Virus record (IMG/VR): IMGVR_UViG_3300004807_000038
Coordinates: 1-46,322 of that record
Direction: 5' to 3' (one strand)
Length of the DNA: 46,322 nt
Source: a virus
Shown: positions 28,037-36,243 of the stretch, piece after piece
Layout of the letters: each line of letters begins with the position of its first letter
How positions within the stretch are numbered: position 1 is the first letter of the stretch
Program-made: the position numbers and the translations under genes
Notes under the pieces: model-generated
Told to the model about the DNA's origin: nothing
Databases searched by the model: none
The model's input: only the letters and a program-made list of their open reading frames with translations

Positions 28037-29287
28037 TTAAATACCAATAGCCATCCAGTTCACAGCGGTGTTTGTCGTACTATTAGCCACAAGAGTAATG
28101 GCAGTAGAGTTAGCGGTCGTGACTGCAATCGAAGAAGCTGTCGTGTTCGTCGTAGCAGTTACAGAAAACACGTTAGTCGTAAATGCCGCGCCGGTAGCAG
28201 TTGCAAACGTCGTAACGTTAGCCGTTGAGTTAACGGCTGCTATGGTTCCCCACTGTAGCATTAGACCGTTTGGAAGTCTTGAGTAACCGTTAGCGAGAGC
28301 TGCAGTATGACCCGCTACGTTCGCCGTACCAAGATTGAACGTGTTTGTGGTAATAGTGGCGTTAGCCGCGCTGATCGTGCCGATACCTAAAGACGTACAC
28401 GCGCTGGAGTTACCAACTACTATCGTTCCTGAACTTCCAGCTGCGACGTTCACGGTGAATGAAGTCGCTGTCATTGTCGAGTTGCCAGTAGGTGAAACTA
28501 TAGATTCTGCTGTATTATTACCAACTCCGTAGTATGTTGAGTTGCCAGAGTAGAAGTGACTTGAGTTTGAGAACGAATTAACTGTCGTATTACCAATTGT
28601 TATCACAGAAGAGTTAACAGTGACACCACCCGTGGCAGAACCGCCGCCGGCACCTGTCTGGATATTAGTATTAACGGATAACGCAGTAGCGTTTAACTGC
28701 ATCATCTGAGTGACACCGACACCACCGGTGTAGAACGTCATAGTATCACCTGAACCAGCGCTAACACGACCGTTGTTGGTGACATAGTCGACTACGATAC
28801 CGTCTGTATATGTGCCGTTGAACTGACCAACTGAGTATACGCCGTTCGTGGTCTGAACTAGACCATTAGTGATGAACGTGTTAGTAGTAGTGTTACCAAA
28901 ATACGCGCTGTTAGCGAGTAGGTTAGCAGAGTGTGTATACACACCGGTGATAGTATAGTTACCGGTAGTAGAAACTACGTTGGCAGCAGGAGTAGAGCCA
29001 ACGTAGTTAGTGTTGTTAGAGGTGAGCGTTAACACGTTTGCAGTTATAGTAGTCAGCGATATGTAATTCGCTAGATTAGCTGCTAACTGCGTGTTATTAG
29101 GATAAGTCGCGTTAATATCTTGATTTATTACCATCAAAGCGGCATTAACGAAACTATTGACAGTAATAGTACAAACAGAGGCGTTGACAGTAGTACACGC
29201 CGCGTTGTATAATACCATTATTCGATCTGTATTCGCAACAGTCGTCGTAACTGGTAGTTGTGATACTTTAAGACTATTATCTGTCAT
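28037..29287 (-). CDS. Tail-fibre-type virion protein with gp53-like C-terminal domain
   Basis: A 416-aa protein. The long middle part is Asn/Thr/Gly/Val-rich with repeated beta-like segments (NATSFTVN, TANVLTL), the composition of phage fibres. The C-terminal domain starts RLPNGLMLQWG (about 338-348) and ends NWMAIGI, the pattern of the gp53-like tail-fibre C-terminal domain that forms a trimeric, host-facing tip. Predicted receptor-binding candidate. Confidence 0.78.
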   Translation of the reverse strand: MTDNSLKVSQLPVTTTVANTDRIMVLYNAACTTVNASVCTITVNSFVNAALMVINQDINATYPNNTQLAANLANYISLTTITANVLTLTSNNTNYVGSTPAANVVSTTGNYTITGVYTHSANLLANSAYFGNTTTNTFITNGLVQTTNGVYSVGQFNGTYTDGIVVDYVTNNGRVSAGSGDTMTFYTGGVGVTQMMQLNATALSVNTNIQTGAGGGSATGGVTVNSSVITIGNTTVNSFSNSSHFYSGNSTYYGVGNNTAESIVSPTGNSTMTATSFTVNVAAGSSGTIVVGNSSACTSLGIGTISAANATITTNTFNLGTANVAGHTAALANGYSRLPNGLMLQWGTIAAVNSTANVTTFATATGAAFTTNVFSVTATTNTTASSIAVTTANSTAITLVANSTTNTAVNWMAIGI

Positions 29288-29298
29288 TTATATACGCC

Positions 29299-30045
29299 TT
29301 ATACGCCTGGGAATAGTGTATTATCAGAAGTAGCATCTGCTACAGTAGCTGGAGTACCATAAGCGGCAGTCTGAGCACCGAGCGAACCGAATGCAACTAG
29401 TGTTTCATGGTGAACGCGACCTGCGCGACCACCTGCAGTAACAGTAAAGTAAGTAGTCACAGTATTACCAGCAGCAGTACCGCCGGTAGCATTTGTTACG
29501 AACAGGTTTGTTGTTGGAATCGTTGCTAAGTTGAATCCAAAGCCAGGAGTCGTTAGAGTCAAAGAAACGTTACCGCCAGTAGCGTTTGTTGAGATGCTGA
29601 ACTGCGCATTACCACCTGCGACTGGTGATTTTGCGACTAGAACGTCGTTGTTGTTATAACCAGTTCCTGTGTTTGTATAAACGCCAGAAACAATTGGACC
29701 TGTACCAGCGCGGCGTAGGTTCCAACCGCAGTGGGCTCCGTGCTCGACTGAGTTATTTAAGTTGTTGTTTGCCTGCTCTGTAGCTGATACACCAAATACG
29801 CCAACAGCCACGCCAGGAATAAATGCGCTTGGTGTTGTGTTGTTGAACATAGCGACGTCTACGTTTGCTCTAGAACCGGCTGACGTGTTACCAAAATGCG
29901 CATTAGCTCCATTAACACGAACAGAGGCGACTTCGCCGCCGCCTTTAATCAAAGCCCAAGTTCCAATTGGTGCTCCGTTTGATGATTCAGTCGTAGTAGT
30001 GCTATTAGCAGTTACTGACTGATCGTTTCTACCCCATTGTGCCAT
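29299..30045 (-). CDS. Virion structural protein of the T4-like cyanophage type
   Basis: A 248-aa protein starting MAQWGRNDQSVTANSTT, with NAHFGNTSAGSRANVDVAMF (about 48-67), PSAFIPGVAVGVFGVSATE and a Gly/Thr/Asn-rich second half. The same N-terminus recurs in virion proteins of T4-like marine phages. It is probably a beta-rich decoration or fibre-linked protein. AAAGGAG precedes the ATG. Confidence 0.7.
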   Translation of the reverse strand: MAQWGRNDQSVTANSTTTTESSNGAPIGTWALIKGGGEVASVRVNGANAHFGNTSAGSRANVDVAMFNNTTPSAFIPGVAVGVFGVSATEQANNNLNNSVEHGAHCGWNLRRAGTGPIVSGVYTNTGTGYNNNDVLVAKSPVAGGNAQFSISTNATGGNVSLTLTTPGFGFNLATIPTTNLFVTNATGGTAAGNTVTTYFTVTAGGRAGRVHHETLVAFGSLGAQTAAYGTPATVADATSDNTLFPGV

Positions 30046-30077
30046 AATTGTTTTCTCCTTTGAAGTCTTTTTATTCT

Positions 30078-30085
30078 TATTTATT
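30078..30085 (-). promoter_or_regulatory. Possible late promoter, one mismatch (AATAAATA)
   Basis: The only octamer near the start of the gene at 30045; it matches TATAAATA at seven of eight positions. It overlaps the stop of the previous gene. Position and direction suit a late promoter for the virion proteins. Confidence 0.3.
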
Positions 30086-30293
30086 CATTATCCAAAGTCA
30101 GCATGTCGAGTATGTACTGCGACTGCCTAGAAATCTTCTTCTCTTTGCCATCAACGATCAATATGCCTTCACTGACCTTATCTAATTTCGTCTTTGGCAC
30201 TTGAGAGACCTGTTCAAGTGGTATCAATGGTGGTAGTTCTGGCTCTACAGACTTATTACCACTCGATATAACAGTATTAGCAATTATAGGCAT
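30081..30293 (-). CDS. Small protein after the large virion protein, 70 aa
   Basis: A 70-aa protein, Pro-rich at the start (SVEPELPPLIPLEQ) and charged with KEKKISRQ later. No domain is visible. The start shares an A with the stop of the upstream gene (TAATG). It is probably co-expressed with the virion proteins. Confidence 0.45.
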   Translation of the reverse strand: MPIIANTVISSGNKSVEPELPPLIPLEQVSQVPKTKLDKVSEGILIVDGKEKKISRQSQYILDMLTLDNE

Positions 30294-32398
30294 TAGAGCT
30301 TCATTCCCTTTGCACTGTCATGCATCTTGTTTACAGCTGAATGTCTTTCAGCCGGCTTAAGCGAATTCAAATGAGCCACGATTTTTCTTCCATGATCTGG
30401 CGTGATAGTCGTCTTTGATCCATCGTTGTGATGGAATTCGATATGTCTACCAGCCGCGGCCTGACCTGCAACTACTTGAATGTGCTGCTTAGGATCGCGA
30501 CCGGAGTGTGTTGGAGCGTCGTCATCGGCTTTCTTCGGACGACCACGAGCCTCATCAATATTTTCTTCTTTCACATTTTTCTGCATCTCTTTTGCTTTTT
30601 TGAAATGCCATCCACTACCAGGAACACCGGCTTTCTTCAATCTTCGTCCAATCTCTTTGTGCTGTTCGGGTGTAGGATTTTCGATTCTACCTTTGACGAA
30701 TTCATCGTAAGATAGTTTCTTATACTCTTTCTTTTCAGTTTCTTCAATCACGCTATCAGTAAGATCGCGATCTGGAACTGTAGGTCTTACTGGGTCGCCG
30801 TTTGTAGTTGTTGACCCTGCCTTCTTAAAAGAACCTTTTTGAGTAGCGTCCTTTGACTGTCCGAGCGCTTCTACGACTGAATCAAAGTGTGCTAGTTCCT
30901 CTGCTGAGAACTCAACGTCTTCTGTAGCAGGAACTTTAGCAGTTCCTGATAATTTCTTAACAGCTAACTTCTGCATAGCTCCACGACTAGCAGTCGGGCT
31001 ATGAAGTTTTCTATCGATAGGAGTACCAAAATGCATACCTGTTTCTTTACGTAGCTGATCACGAACTTCGATGCCTTTATCTCGTCGAGCAGTCTCGTCT
31101 TTCTTTGACGCTACCATATATGAACCGAGTTTAGCGCCAGAGATCTCATCTACCTGCTCTACTTCTTCTTCAACTTTCTTACCGGCGCGAAGAGCGGCGA
31201 AGTCAGCAGCGTCTATCTCGTCTTTGTCACCTGCCACTGCGGCTATCTTCTTCTGCTTAGCAGACAGCTTCTTTGCGGCTTCAAAGATGTTACCTGTCTT
31301 GTCGCCCTGCAGCGCCAAGAACGAATCTATAAGTGGGTTCTTGACTTCGTCCGTCATCTCTTCTTCTTCCTTTGCTACTAGTTTTGTTCCGAATTTCTTT
31401 TGTCTTGCTTTCTCGTCTTCGTCTTTATTCACTGCGGTGGACTTGAAAGCAGTTGGCATCATGTTCAGCGCGCGACTCGTAGGATTAGCGTATGTCATCG
31501 CTGTCGTGATGGCGTGTCCAGGATCTTGGCTTATCGCTACGTTTCCGGCGTCGTATACCTTACCAGCGTGAGCGCCTAGAGCTCCAACGACTGAAGCTAC
31601 CTTTGCGATATCTTTAATCTTTCCTTCTTCGACGTGTTCTACAGACTCGGGAAGTGAATCTTTATCATTAGCTGCGCTCTTGATAGTTGGATTCCACTCT
31701 ACACCAGTCTTGCCCTTTGGGTTCTTTACTTTGTCTTTATCGTCTGTGTCTTTAATAGTCTTCTTGACCTTGGGCATCTCATCTGCTGAAGGATCGTTAT
31801 TCTCGTCGTCTGCTCTCTTAGCGTCCTCGTCGATTATCTTAGTCATGATCTGACCGGTCTTATTGAGAGTAGATCCAGATGATTTAGGTCCGAAGTCTTT
31901 AAAACGCGCCATGCTCTTCACCTTGCGGCGCTCTTCAGTTCCCTTAGATACGCCATCGACGTCTGCGTATTCTGCTTCTTCCTTCATCTTCTTCTTACCA
32001 GATTCAGTAGCAGATAGAGAGCCGCAATCACCTGAAGACATAGCGCCGTCTGTCGATAGATCGCCTTCTTTAATCTTCTTCTTGCCGCTCTCAGTATTAA
32101 GTTGAGCGCTTACACCACTCATATCAGATGGTGCGCATTCTAGTTTAATATCGTCTGCCTGCTTCATGTTTGTGTGTGCGCCCTTGCCGGCCGCGACGTG
32201 TCCGCCGTTCTGAGACTTATACTTTCTAGTCATAAATGTAGTAGGGGTGCCCTTTGGCTTGTCGTCACCGATAGTTCCAATTCCCTCAGCGACGTTTCTG
32301 ATAGCGTGCTCTAGAGAGATCTTTGGCTCGTCAGAAGGAGTAAACTTACCCTCTGCGATGTTTCTGATCAGGTGTTCTAGTGATAGTCTCTTATCCAT
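30293..32398 (-). CDS. Large low-complexity virion/core-type protein with SLEHxIRN repeats
   Basis: A 701-aa, highly charged (Lys/Glu/Asp) protein with little predicted fold. Two N-terminal repeats, SLEHLIRNIAEG (about 6-17) and SLEHAIRNVAEG (about 28-39), are followed by ESGKKKIKEG and ESGKKKMKEE repeats. The I-A-E/G and I-K-E/G sites fit the (Leu/Ile)-x-Glu cleavage rule of the T4 prohead protease, so it may be a processed head-core or internal protein. This is inference; no function is established. Confidence 0.55.
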   Translation of the reverse strand: MDKRLSLEHLIRNIAEGKFTPSDEPKISLEHAIRNVAEGIGTIGDDKPKGTPTTFMTRKYKSQNGGHVAAGKGAHTNMKQADDIKLECAPSDMSGVSAQLNTESGKKKIKEGDLSTDGAMSSGDCGSLSATESGKKKMKEEAEYADVDGVSKGTEERRKVKSMARFKDFGPKSSGSTLNKTGQIMTKIIDEDAKRADDENNDPSADEMPKVKKTIKDTDDKDKVKNPKGKTGVEWNPTIKSAANDKDSLPESVEHVEEGKIKDIAKVASVVGALGAHAGKVYDAGNVAISQDPGHAITTAMTYANPTSRALNMMPTAFKSTAVNKDEDEKARQKKFGTKLVAKEEEEMTDEVKNPLIDSFLALQGDKTGNIFEAAKKLSAKQKKIAAVAGDKDEIDAADFAALRAGKKVEEEVEQVDEISGAKLGSYMVASKKDETARRDKGIEVRDQLRKETGMHFGTPIDRKLHSPTASRGAMQKLAVKKLSGTAKVPATEDVEFSAEELAHFDSVVEALGQSKDATQKGSFKKAGSTTTNGDPVRPTVPDRDLTDSVIEETEKKEYKKLSYDEFVKGRIENPTPEQHKEIGRRLKKAGVPGSGWHFKKAKEMQKNVKEENIDEARGRPKKADDDAPTHSGRDPKQHIQVVAGQAAAGRHIEFHHNDGSKTTITPDHGRKIVAHLNSLKPAERHSAVNKMHDSAKGMKL

Positions 32399-32401
32399 CT
32401 A

Positions 32402-32848
32402 TTATGCCTTTGTGAAAGATCTGAGCATCCATCCGTGTTTTTGATGGGCAGTTATACGATCTTGAAGAATGTTAGAAATTCCATAGTGCTTATACTTCTC
32501 ACACAACTCATATGCGTGAGTAAGAGACGCTAGTACTCTCTCGTTGTCTGCTGCTAGCTTGCTGATCATGACCAGACCGTCTGGAATGTTCTTAGCTTCT
32601 TCGATAGTAGTAAGCTCTAAGAATCTAGCCATCGATCCTGGAGAGAACGCCCCTAGAGTCCTGATATTTTCTGCAATGATATCGATGCCGTCGTTTACTT
32701 CTTCATAAAGCTCGCCAAAGAACTTATGATACTCTGAAAAGTGTGGACCAGTAACATTCCAATGGTAGTGCTGTGTCTTCACGGCGAACACGTAGCTGTC
32801 CGCAAGGGCAGCCTTCAACGCGTCTACTGGTTGAATCAGTGGAAGCAT
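32402..32848 (-). CDS. dps: Dps-like ferritin
   Basis: A 148-aa ferritin-like protein of the DNA-protection (Dps) family, which forms 12-subunit shells that oxidise and store iron and can bind DNA. KTQHYHWNVTGPHF (24-37), HKFFGELYEEVNDGIDIIAENIRTLG (41-66) contain the ferroxidase set His29, His41, Asp56 and Glu60. The position usually occupied by an acidic ligand four residues after His41 is Gly45, with Glu46 next to it, so activity may be altered. It lies among virion genes and starts on TAATG. Confidence 0.88.
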   Translation of the reverse strand: MLPLIQPVDALKAALADSYVFAVKTQHYHWNVTGPHFSEYHKFFGELYEEVNDGIDIIAENIRTLGAFSPGSMARFLELTTIEEAKNIPDGLVMISKLAADNERVLASLTHAYELCEKYKHYGISNILQDRITAHQKHGWMLRSFTKA

Positions 32849-33900
32849 TACTTACCACCCCCGCCTGAGCTACCGCTCTTTCCTGGAGGTAGACTCTTTA
32901 TAGTACCATCTGCCATTCTTATTGGAACGTTCTTGATCTTGATGTCTTTGTTTGCGGCGGCGTGGACGGTGACCTCTGAGACTTCTGTCTCTTCACAGTT
33001 CCACGCTTTTCTAGACCAGTAGTTTGCACTTGTCTTTTTACCTAGGTTACCCTGTCCAGAAGATCTAGCGCAGTATGACTTCTTACGGGCCGGCTGATCT
33101 TTCTTGATAGACATGTTTGGATCGCCAAAGTTTACTTTCTTTACGTTTCCTGTAGAAGGATCTTTCACGAAGACTTTTGACTTCTTTACGTCGCCCTTCA
33201 TCGGCTTGTTCAGAGGAACTTCCTTGCCGTGATACTTGGCTTCTTCTAGCGCTTCTTTGAACGCTTCCTTGACCGTTCTTGCGAGTCTTGCGACTCTTAA
33301 AACTTTATTAGAAGTCGCCTTCTCACCGACCGTCTTCTCGTCGTATTCAGGCTGACCCGGAGTTGATCTTCTGTATACTTCTGATGGAGGATCGAGTCTT
33401 GAATTAGGTATCGTAGCGTCGTGAGACTTCTTCTCGTGTCCGACGTGCTCTTCGGTCTGCGACGCCTTAAAGTCTACCGCGGTGGGAGCGCCTTTAGAAC
33501 CTGGCTTGCGCATGTGCTCACCGGAACCGGCTTTAATTCTAGCTCGCTTGGCGTGGATGTTGTCCCATAGCCCGCGCTTCTCGTCTAGTAGATCTTCGTC
33601 TAGATCCATAGCAAATCCTCCCGCTATAAATGAGTTTACTCTGTCGAACCCGAACTGTTCTGCTGAACCGCCAAACGACTCGTCCCATATGAAATGACCG
33701 CGCCGATATACCTCTTCTAGTATATTGGTCGGAATTCCTGAATTCTGTGATTTTTTATAGAGGGAGAGCTTAGCTTTGTCAGTGAGGGTGACAGACTCGC
33801 CAAGTCGCACTTCGACTTCTGGCTGAGGTTCAAAAGTTTTAAATCTATCTAACATTGGAGTTTCCCTTGGGTTTTCCAAAAACTTATGCGAGTCTGCCAT
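32848..33900 (-). CDS. Putative head/virion protein with basic C-terminal module
   Basis: A 350-aa protein. The first half has LTDKAKLSLYKKSQNSGIP and a YRRGHFIWDES...AEQFGFDRVNSFIAGG stretch; the second half carries EVPLNKPMKGDVKKSKVFVKD...VNFGDPNMSIKKDQPARKKSYCARSS, a basic module that recurs in phage structural proteins. The C-terminus is glycine-rich. It starts at 33900, behind a late promoter; an internal ATG (33855, after AAGGG) is a possible alternative. Predicted capsid-associated. Confidence 0.6.
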   Translation of the reverse strand: MADSHKFLENPRETPMLDRFKTFEPQPEVEVRLGESVTLTDKAKLSLYKKSQNSGIPTNILEEVYRRGHFIWDESFGGSAEQFGFDRVNSFIAGGFAMDLDEDLLDEKRGLWDNIHAKRARIKAGSGEHMRKPGSKGAPTAVDFKASQTEEHVGHEKKSHDATIPNSRLDPPSEVYRRSTPGQPEYDEKTVGEKATSNKVLRVARLARTVKEAFKEALEEAKYHGKEVPLNKPMKGDVKKSKVFVKDPSTGNVKKVNFGDPNMSIKKDQPARKKSYCARSSGQGNLGKKTSANYWSRKAWNCEETEVSEVTVHAAANKDIKIKNVPIRMADGTIKSLPPGKSGSSGGGGK

Positions 33901-33921
33901 GGCCTTATCGCACTGACTGGT

Positions 33922-33929
33922 TATTTATA
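33922..33929 (-). promoter_or_regulatory. T4-type late promoter TATAAATA
   Basis: Exact octamer reading leftward in the short gap (33901-33931) between two virion genes; the start near 33915 gives a leader of about 15 nt. It drives the head-type gene, dps and the large core-type protein. Confidence 0.7.
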
Positions 33930-33931
33930 TA

Positions 33932-35632
33932 TTATAGTTGTTCAAGGAAGTTAAACGTAGCAACAAGATTAGCAGTAGAACCACCAGATGCTAGCTGTTG
34001 AACGGCTAGAGTGAGCGTTGCGGGATTACCACTAATGTCAGAACCAAGATTAAACGACCCAGGTATGCCGTCGAACGTCTGCTGCGCAGAAGCAGACTGA
34101 GTTATTCCTGATAATAACACTAATCCACCAGAAACAGTTGCTGTATTAGTCCATGTCCAATACTGCGAAGATCTACCCGTGTTAGGATTAGCTACAGCGT
34201 TGTTGCCGACGTAGGCATAGGTTCCGTTAACGTTAGCGTTGTATATTACATGGTAGAAATAAGTGCCTGGAGTAGAGTTCTTTCCTTGGTTGTTAAGATC
34301 GACTAGAGCAATCTCTCCTGGAGTAATATCAGATCTAGTATAAGGAGATCCTTCTCTTAGACCTATAGACAGTATAGGAGTCATAGAGCTGCCTGGAATA
34401 AATCCATTTATATTATAAGCGCTGGAAGGAGATGGATTGAACAGCTCCGGAGCTTCTGATTGAAAAGATATCGCAGACATATTAAACGTAGGTGAAGTAG
34501 TCTGGGATGTAGAGTTAAATATTTCTCTTCTTAGCGGCAGAGAAGCGTTACTTATAAAATTAGTATTAACGACACCAGCATAACTCTGAGTATGTACTAT
34601 CTGAGGTCCAATAGGAGTGCCGAGGCCGAAACGAACACGACCTGTTCTACCGCCAATAAGATCAAACCAGAAAGTATAATACTTGTTCAGTCCAGCGGAG
34701 AATATATTAAACCCTGAAGGACCAGTTCCGTCTAGATGATCTGTACTAAAGCTGTTAGCGTAGGTTCTGTCTTCTTGAATATACCCGTTAGCCAGAGTTC
34801 TTCTAACAACGACCGCAAGAGTGTTTGCGTTCTGCTCCCAGAATATTCCATCATTAGCGTCGTACAGACCAGTTCTTCTTGTCACACCAGTTTCTGAAGT
34901 ATTTGCAGTAAAATTAACAGTAGTATAGACTATGTGTGAGGTGCCAGGAATGACTTTGAATCTAGAATACGTCTGTCTAATGGCAGAACCAGAAGCGGTG
35001 TTTCCACTAGTCATCTGAATCTCAGAAGTATTTGCTAAAAATACGCTATTAGAATTTGTGCCTGTAAGAGATTGATTCCATCTAAAAGAAGTATCATTAT
35101 CAACCATTGGAGCAAACCAATCTTGATTCAGCGTCGAAGAGACTCTTAATTTACTAAGAGCGTCAACAGACCAAGTTGGCGCGGCCTGAGTATATACGTA
35201 GTTGGTCGTATTAGATAAAACTTGAACGTTCTGTGTCGCAGGAAACGCAACACTCACATTACCAGAAACTACATTTACATTAGTTACTGTAGGAAAGTTA
35301 TTGACTGATACTACTACGTTTGAAGTAACGCTGGTAACGACGACGTTGCCACCAATTGGTAGATATGGAACGTTTAATATTCCACTAGTTCCAACTTCAG
35401 TAAGATGTGTATGAACTGGATTTTCAGGAGTACTAGCAACATTAATTGTGTTTGGAACAGATACGTTGATAGAACCGTTTGTATTAATATTAACATTAGA
35501 GCTACCAAGCGTAACTGGCAGTGGGTTCGTGTTGCTTACAATCATGCCATTAGGCGTAGCGAGCATCTGCGCTTCAAAAAGAGTCTTATTGAATGTCTGG
35601 AACGATCCGTTAGCAGAATTAAAAGTAGCCAT
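33932..35632 (-). CDS. Large virion structural protein (fibre/appendage type)
   Basis: A 566-aa protein without enzymatic motifs. The first 150 residues have the Asn/Val/Thr-rich repeats of phage fibres (NVNINTNGSINVSVP), the middle has WSVDALSKLRVSSTLNQDWF and a GRTGRVRFGLGTP, and the rest is beta-rich. Homologues occur in large T4-like phages as virion proteins. A head-fibre or tail-appendage role is likely; details unknown. Confidence 0.65.
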   Translation of the reverse strand: MATFNSANGSFQTFNKTLFEAQMLATPNGMIVSNTNPLPVTLGSSNVNINTNGSINVSVPNTINVASTPENPVHTHLTEVGTSGILNVPYLPIGGNVVVTSVTSNVVVSVNNFPTVTNVNVVSGNVSVAFPATQNVQVLSNTTNYVYTQAAPTWSVDALSKLRVSSTLNQDWFAPMVDNDTSFRWNQSLTGTNSNSVFLANTSEIQMTSGNTASGSAIRQTYSRFKVIPGTSHIVYTTVNFTANTSETGVTRRTGLYDANDGIFWEQNANTLAVVVRRTLANGYIQEDRTYANSFSTDHLDGTGPSGFNIFSAGLNKYYTFWFDLIGGRTGRVRFGLGTPIGPQIVHTQSYAGVVNTNFISNASLPLRREIFNSTSQTTSPTFNMSAISFQSEAPELFNPSPSSAYNINGFIPGSSMTPILSIGLREGSPYTRSDITPGEIALVDLNNQGKNSTPGTYFYHVIYNANVNGTYAYVGNNAVANPNTGRSSQYWTWTNTATVSGGLVLLSGITQSASAQQTFDGIPGSFNLGSDISGNPATLTLAVQQLASGGSTANLVATFNFLEQL

Positions 35633-35634
35633 TA

Positions 35635-36243
35635 TTAAACCTTACTAGAACTGACGATGTCTCGCATCATCTCATCTTTATGCGCCGGAGTCATATGTGA
35701 AGATGCTCCGGCATGGAATGTCTTTTTGTCTCCAGATCTCGCGGCTGCTCTCATCTTAGTACCGGAGATACCGGTAACACCCTCTGAGTCTGGATCCCTA
35801 TCGCCGGCAGAATGAACAGTTATGGACTTAAAGTTATAGTGTCCGTGCCGACCTTCTTTACCGTTGTAGTCATTTAATAATTTATTAAATTCTCCAACCC
35901 TGTCTTGTCCTGCTACTAGATGAAGATGCTGAATTCCATTTCTAAATAAATTTGACGCATGGTGAAGTAGCGTAGGTTGCTCCTTTGACGACGTAGAGAC
36001 GTTAGCGTCTGGAAACGCCCTCTGCGCATGCTTTAGTTTCTGTTCAGGAGTCAATGGATTCTTGTCTCCATCGTGGCTGTGAGATAGAATAATAGAGTGT
36101 GACGCTTTCTTCTTATTAGCTAGTGCAGTTACTTTATCAACCACCTTTTGGTGACCGGCAGTAGGAGGATTAGCCCTCATGAAAGTCATTACGTGAGACT
36201 TTTCTGTCTCTTCTCTTATTAAGAACTGTAAAAATTTAAGCAT
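35635..36243 (-). CDS. Capsid-targeted adenylyltransferase-like enzyme (NMNAT/TagD fold)
   Basis: A 202-aa nucleotidyltransferase fold. The N-terminus MLKFLQFLIRE has the capsid-targeting-like pattern shared with the next three genes (Phe4, Phe7, Leu8, Glu11). MTFMRANPPTAGHQKVVDKV (about 19-38) matches the nucleotide-binding start of NMNAT-type enzymes, VAGQDRVGEF (about 103-112) and GISGTKMRAAA (about 158-168) the phosphate-binding loop. It could adenylylate or cytidylylate a small substrate. It starts eight bases inside the preceding stop. Confidence 0.72.
   Translation of the reverse strand: MLKFLQFLIREETEKSHVMTFMRANPPTAGHQKVVDKVTALANKKKASHSIILSHSHDGDKNPLTPEQKLKHAQRAFPDANVSTSSKEQPTLLHHASNLFRNGIQHLHLVAGQDRVGEFNKLLNDYNGKEGRHGHYNFKSITVHSAGDRDPDSEGVTGISGTKMRAAARSGDKKTFHAGASSHMTPAHKDEMMRDIVSSSKV

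Noticed and set aside
28068-28532. Rightward ORFs opposite the tail-fibre gene
   Set aside because: They are reverse readings of low-complexity Thr/Asn/Val codons and have no start signals.
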